This document shows, one piece after another, positions 62,407-64,000 of a stretch of 64,000 nucleotides of DNA. The notes beneath the pieces are model-generated. The model saw nothing but the letters and a program-made list of their open reading frames with translations, had not been told where the DNA came from and made no database searches. The position numbers and the translations under genes were made by a program. The stretch comes from Actinokineospora auranticolor (GTDB lineage: Bacteria; Actinomycetota; Actinomycetes; Mycobacteriales; Pseudonocardiaceae). The stretch is from positions 62,001-126,000 of the forward strand of contig NZ_PTIX01000002.1 in NCBI RefSeq assembly GCF_002934265.1, written 5' to 3'. The first letter of the stretch is position 1; each line of letters opens with the position of its first letter.

Positions 62407-62505
62407 TAACGGGTTGGTTGCGTGGCACAACCCGGGCGGGTGGTGTGACGTCGTTATGCGCGATGGGTCTGGCTTCGGGACCCCTGGGGAAGGCGGGAGC
62501 CGCAC

Positions 62506-63180
62506 ATGCAGGTGAAGAGGCTGGTGCTGGGCACGGCGGTCGTGGCCGCCGGTGCGCTGCTGGCGGCGTGCGGGACCAGTGAGGGCGCCACCGCCCAGGC
62601 CCCGGCCACGACGACAACGGTCACGTCGACAACGACCTCCACCACGACGACCACCCAGACCACCACGACGACAGTCGAGCCGACGACGACCACTACTACG
62701 ACCACCACCGTCGCGCCCACGACCACTACGACCAAACCGAAGCCGACCACCACCACCACGAAGACCACCACTACGACGCCCAAGCCGACCACCACGACGC
62801 CCAAGCCCCCGCCGCCCGCGAAGGCCGAAGGCGCCCCCTGCGCCGCGACGGTGCGCGCGTGCATCGATCTGTCGGCGAACCAGTCGTGGCTGCTGGAGAA
62901 CGGCAAGGTCGTCTACGGCCCGGTCCCGATCACCTCGGGCCGCCCCGGCCACCGCACCCCGCCGGGCACCTTCAAGGTGGGCTGGAAGGACATCGACCAC
63001 AAGAGCAGCGAGTTCAACAACGCGCCGATGCCCTACTCGGTCTTCTTCAACGGCGGGATCGCCTTCCACCAGGGCAGCCTGAAGGTCCAGTCGCACGGCT
63101 GCATCCACCTGTCGGCGGCGGCCGCGAAGATGTACTTCAACTCCCTCAAGGTCGGCGACACGGTCCAGGTCGTCCCGTAA
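62506..63180 (+). CDS. L,D-transpeptidase lipoprotein with a Thr-rich linker
   Basis: This is a 224-residue exported lipoprotein (lipobox LLAAC, Cys22). Residues ~34-105 form a nearly pure Thr/Pro/Lys linker that should span the wall. The YkuD domain follows, with the catalytic His in NGGIAFHQG and Cys199 in SHGCIHLS. Such enzymes make 3-3 cross-links in peptidoglycan. GGGAG precedes the ATG. The linker is coded by ACC/ACG/ACT triplets, so it is prone to slippage and length variation. Confidence 0.93.
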   Translation: MQVKRLVLGTAVVAAGALLAACGTSEGATAQAPATTTTVTSTTTSTTTTTQTTTTTVEPTTTTTTTTTVAPTTTTTKPKPTTTTTKTTTTTPKPTTTTPKPPPPAKAEGAPCAATVRACIDLSANQSWLLENGKVVYGPVPITSGRPGHRTPPGTFKVGWKDIDHKSSEFNNAPMPYSVFFNGGIAFHQGSLKVQSHGCIHLSAAAAKMYFNSLKVGDTVQVVP

Positions 63181-63198
63181 CCACCAAATACTTCCAGG

Positions 63199-63234
63199 AC
63201 GGCCCCGCTTTCCGGCGGGGCCGTTTTGCTTTTC
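63199..63234 (+). terminator. Rho-independent terminator after the L,D-transpeptidase gene
   Basis: ACGGCCCCGC and its complement form a 10-bp stem with a 6-base loop, followed by TTTTGCTTTT. The remaining bases to about 63357 show no gene. Confidence 0.92.
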
Positions 63235-63357
63235 ACTCAAACGCGAGGTTTGCACCGCACTACGCCACCGGTCGTATCACGCCCGACCCGACGTGCCCAA
63301 ACATCGCATACCGGTGACAAGCCGTGAGAGCCGACACTCCCGGTCGATGGGCACGGT

Positions 63358-64000
63358 GTGCGGGTGAAGCTGGTGCGGAACGCGGGCGGGTCGTACACGG
63401 CGCGGTTCCTGGACTCCGGTGAGACGTGGGACTACGACGCGTTCGGGTGGCCGTTGAACCGCAAGGACCGCAACGGCAACGCGATCACCGGTGAGGGCGA
63501 CTGGAGCCGCCCCCGGTCGCTGGCCGATCCGCTGGGGCGCCAGAGGCTGTTCGAGTACGACACGGCCATCCAGCCGGGCGCCGTCACGAAGGTGGTCACG
63601 CCCCGGCAGGCGGTGCCGCCGAGACGTCGTTCGCGGAGAACCCGGACGACACGGTGGTGGAGACCGACCCGAACGGCAACCAGGTCACGTACACCTTCGA
63701 CGCCACTGGCCGCGGACCTGGAGAAGCGCTCCCACAGCAGCCCCAAGCGGCTCCTGACCGAGGTCACCGACGCCAAGGGCGCCAAGACATGGTTCGGCTA
63801 CGACGGTCCGGGGAACTTGATCACCGTGACCCCGCCCGCCCCGCTCGGCCAGGCCCGCTACGGCTACGACTCCCTGTCGCGGATCACCAGCATCACCGAC
63901 GGCGCCGGCAAGAAGGTCGACTACACCTACGACAAGGCGGGCAACCTCAAGACCCTGACCGACCCGGCAGGCACCGCGACGTACAACTACGACGCCGCCA
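63358..64000 (+). pseudogene. RHS/YD-repeat gene fragment with two frameshifts (3' end beyond window)
   Basis: Reading in one frame gives WDYDAFGWPLNRKDRNGNAI, then FEYDTAIQPGAVTKVV. At about 63600 the sense moves to another frame (ETSFAENPDDTVVETDPNGN, then QVTYTFDATG), and at about 63710 it returns to the first frame (LLTEVTDAKGAKTWFGYD, SLSRITSITDGAGKKVDYTY). These YD repeats belong to RHS-type secreted or wall proteins. The N-terminus is missing, since no signal or long upstream frame exists. A degraded or partial copy is most likely. Confidence 0.72.

Noticed and set aside
62454-62906. A minus-strand frame with long Val runs
   Set aside because: It is the complement of the Thr-codon linker of the L,D-transpeptidase and has no biological signature.

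Overview
The window is a high-GC actinobacterial chromosome segment. It has many GTG starts, dense 1-4 bp stop/start overlaps, a mycothiol gene (mshB), an XRE/DUF397 pair and THI-box control of thiamine uptake. Two blocks match the Mycobacterium tuberculosis gene order as I remember it: dapC-fdxC ... mshB-Rv1171 ... lpqW-typA on the left, and ychF ... DUF6542-ispH-lipid-droplet protein-xseA-xseB ... DUF4245-glpX on the right. A member of the Pseudonocardiales or a close relative is the most likely source (inference).

Left part (1-18.6 kb): an edge-truncated STAND-like NTPase, a dapC-fdxA pair, a GNAT enzyme, mshB with two co-transcribed downstream genes, a complete peptide/nickel-type ABC importer (binding protein, hairpin, two permeases, two ATPases), an LpqW-like lipoprotein, and a tryptophanyl-tRNA synthetase behind a textbook Trp-codon attenuator. 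A 47-residue Cys-rich protein follows, preceded by a DtxR/IdeR-like iron box, and then typA.

Middle left (18.6-32.4 kb): an XRE/DUF397 regulator pair with a perfect palindrome upstream, a NUDIX enzyme, a two-component system divergent from a secreted LolA-like protein and an ABC exporter (tandem 11-bp-spaced repeats lie between them), and a thiamine uptake locus with a TPP riboswitch. Its ATPase gene is separated from the other two genes by a remnant of an alpha/beta hydrolase gene. A pterin dehydratase and a Tat-exported PhoX-like protein follow.

Accessory middle (32.4-43 kb): a two-gene soluble PAS plus methyl-accepting receptor, an HTH-Clp_N protein with two copies of a GTCAACC-N3-GGTTGAC operator, a Doc toxin with a 39-residue antitoxin, an orphan ATP-grasp enzyme, two SnoaL-like proteins, an MFS/VOC/NAD-binding/SnoaL operon, and the most unusual gene of the window, a caspase-like protease fused to the two beta-barrel domains of EF-Tu without a GTPase domain. 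The nearby Doc family is known to inactivate EF-Tu, which makes the neighbourhood look like a conflict or defence island (inference).

Right part (43-64 kb): a large secreted subtilase, an Ada/AlkA DNA-repair fusion, a PadR operon, sbcCD, an RmuC-like protein, the ispH/xseAB core block, a sigma-factor gene broken by a stop and a frameshift, DUF4245, glpX, an L,D-transpeptidase lipoprotein with a Thr-rich linker, and at the edge an RHS-repeat gene with two compensating frameshifts. No rRNA, tRNA, CRISPR array or insertion sequence was seen.
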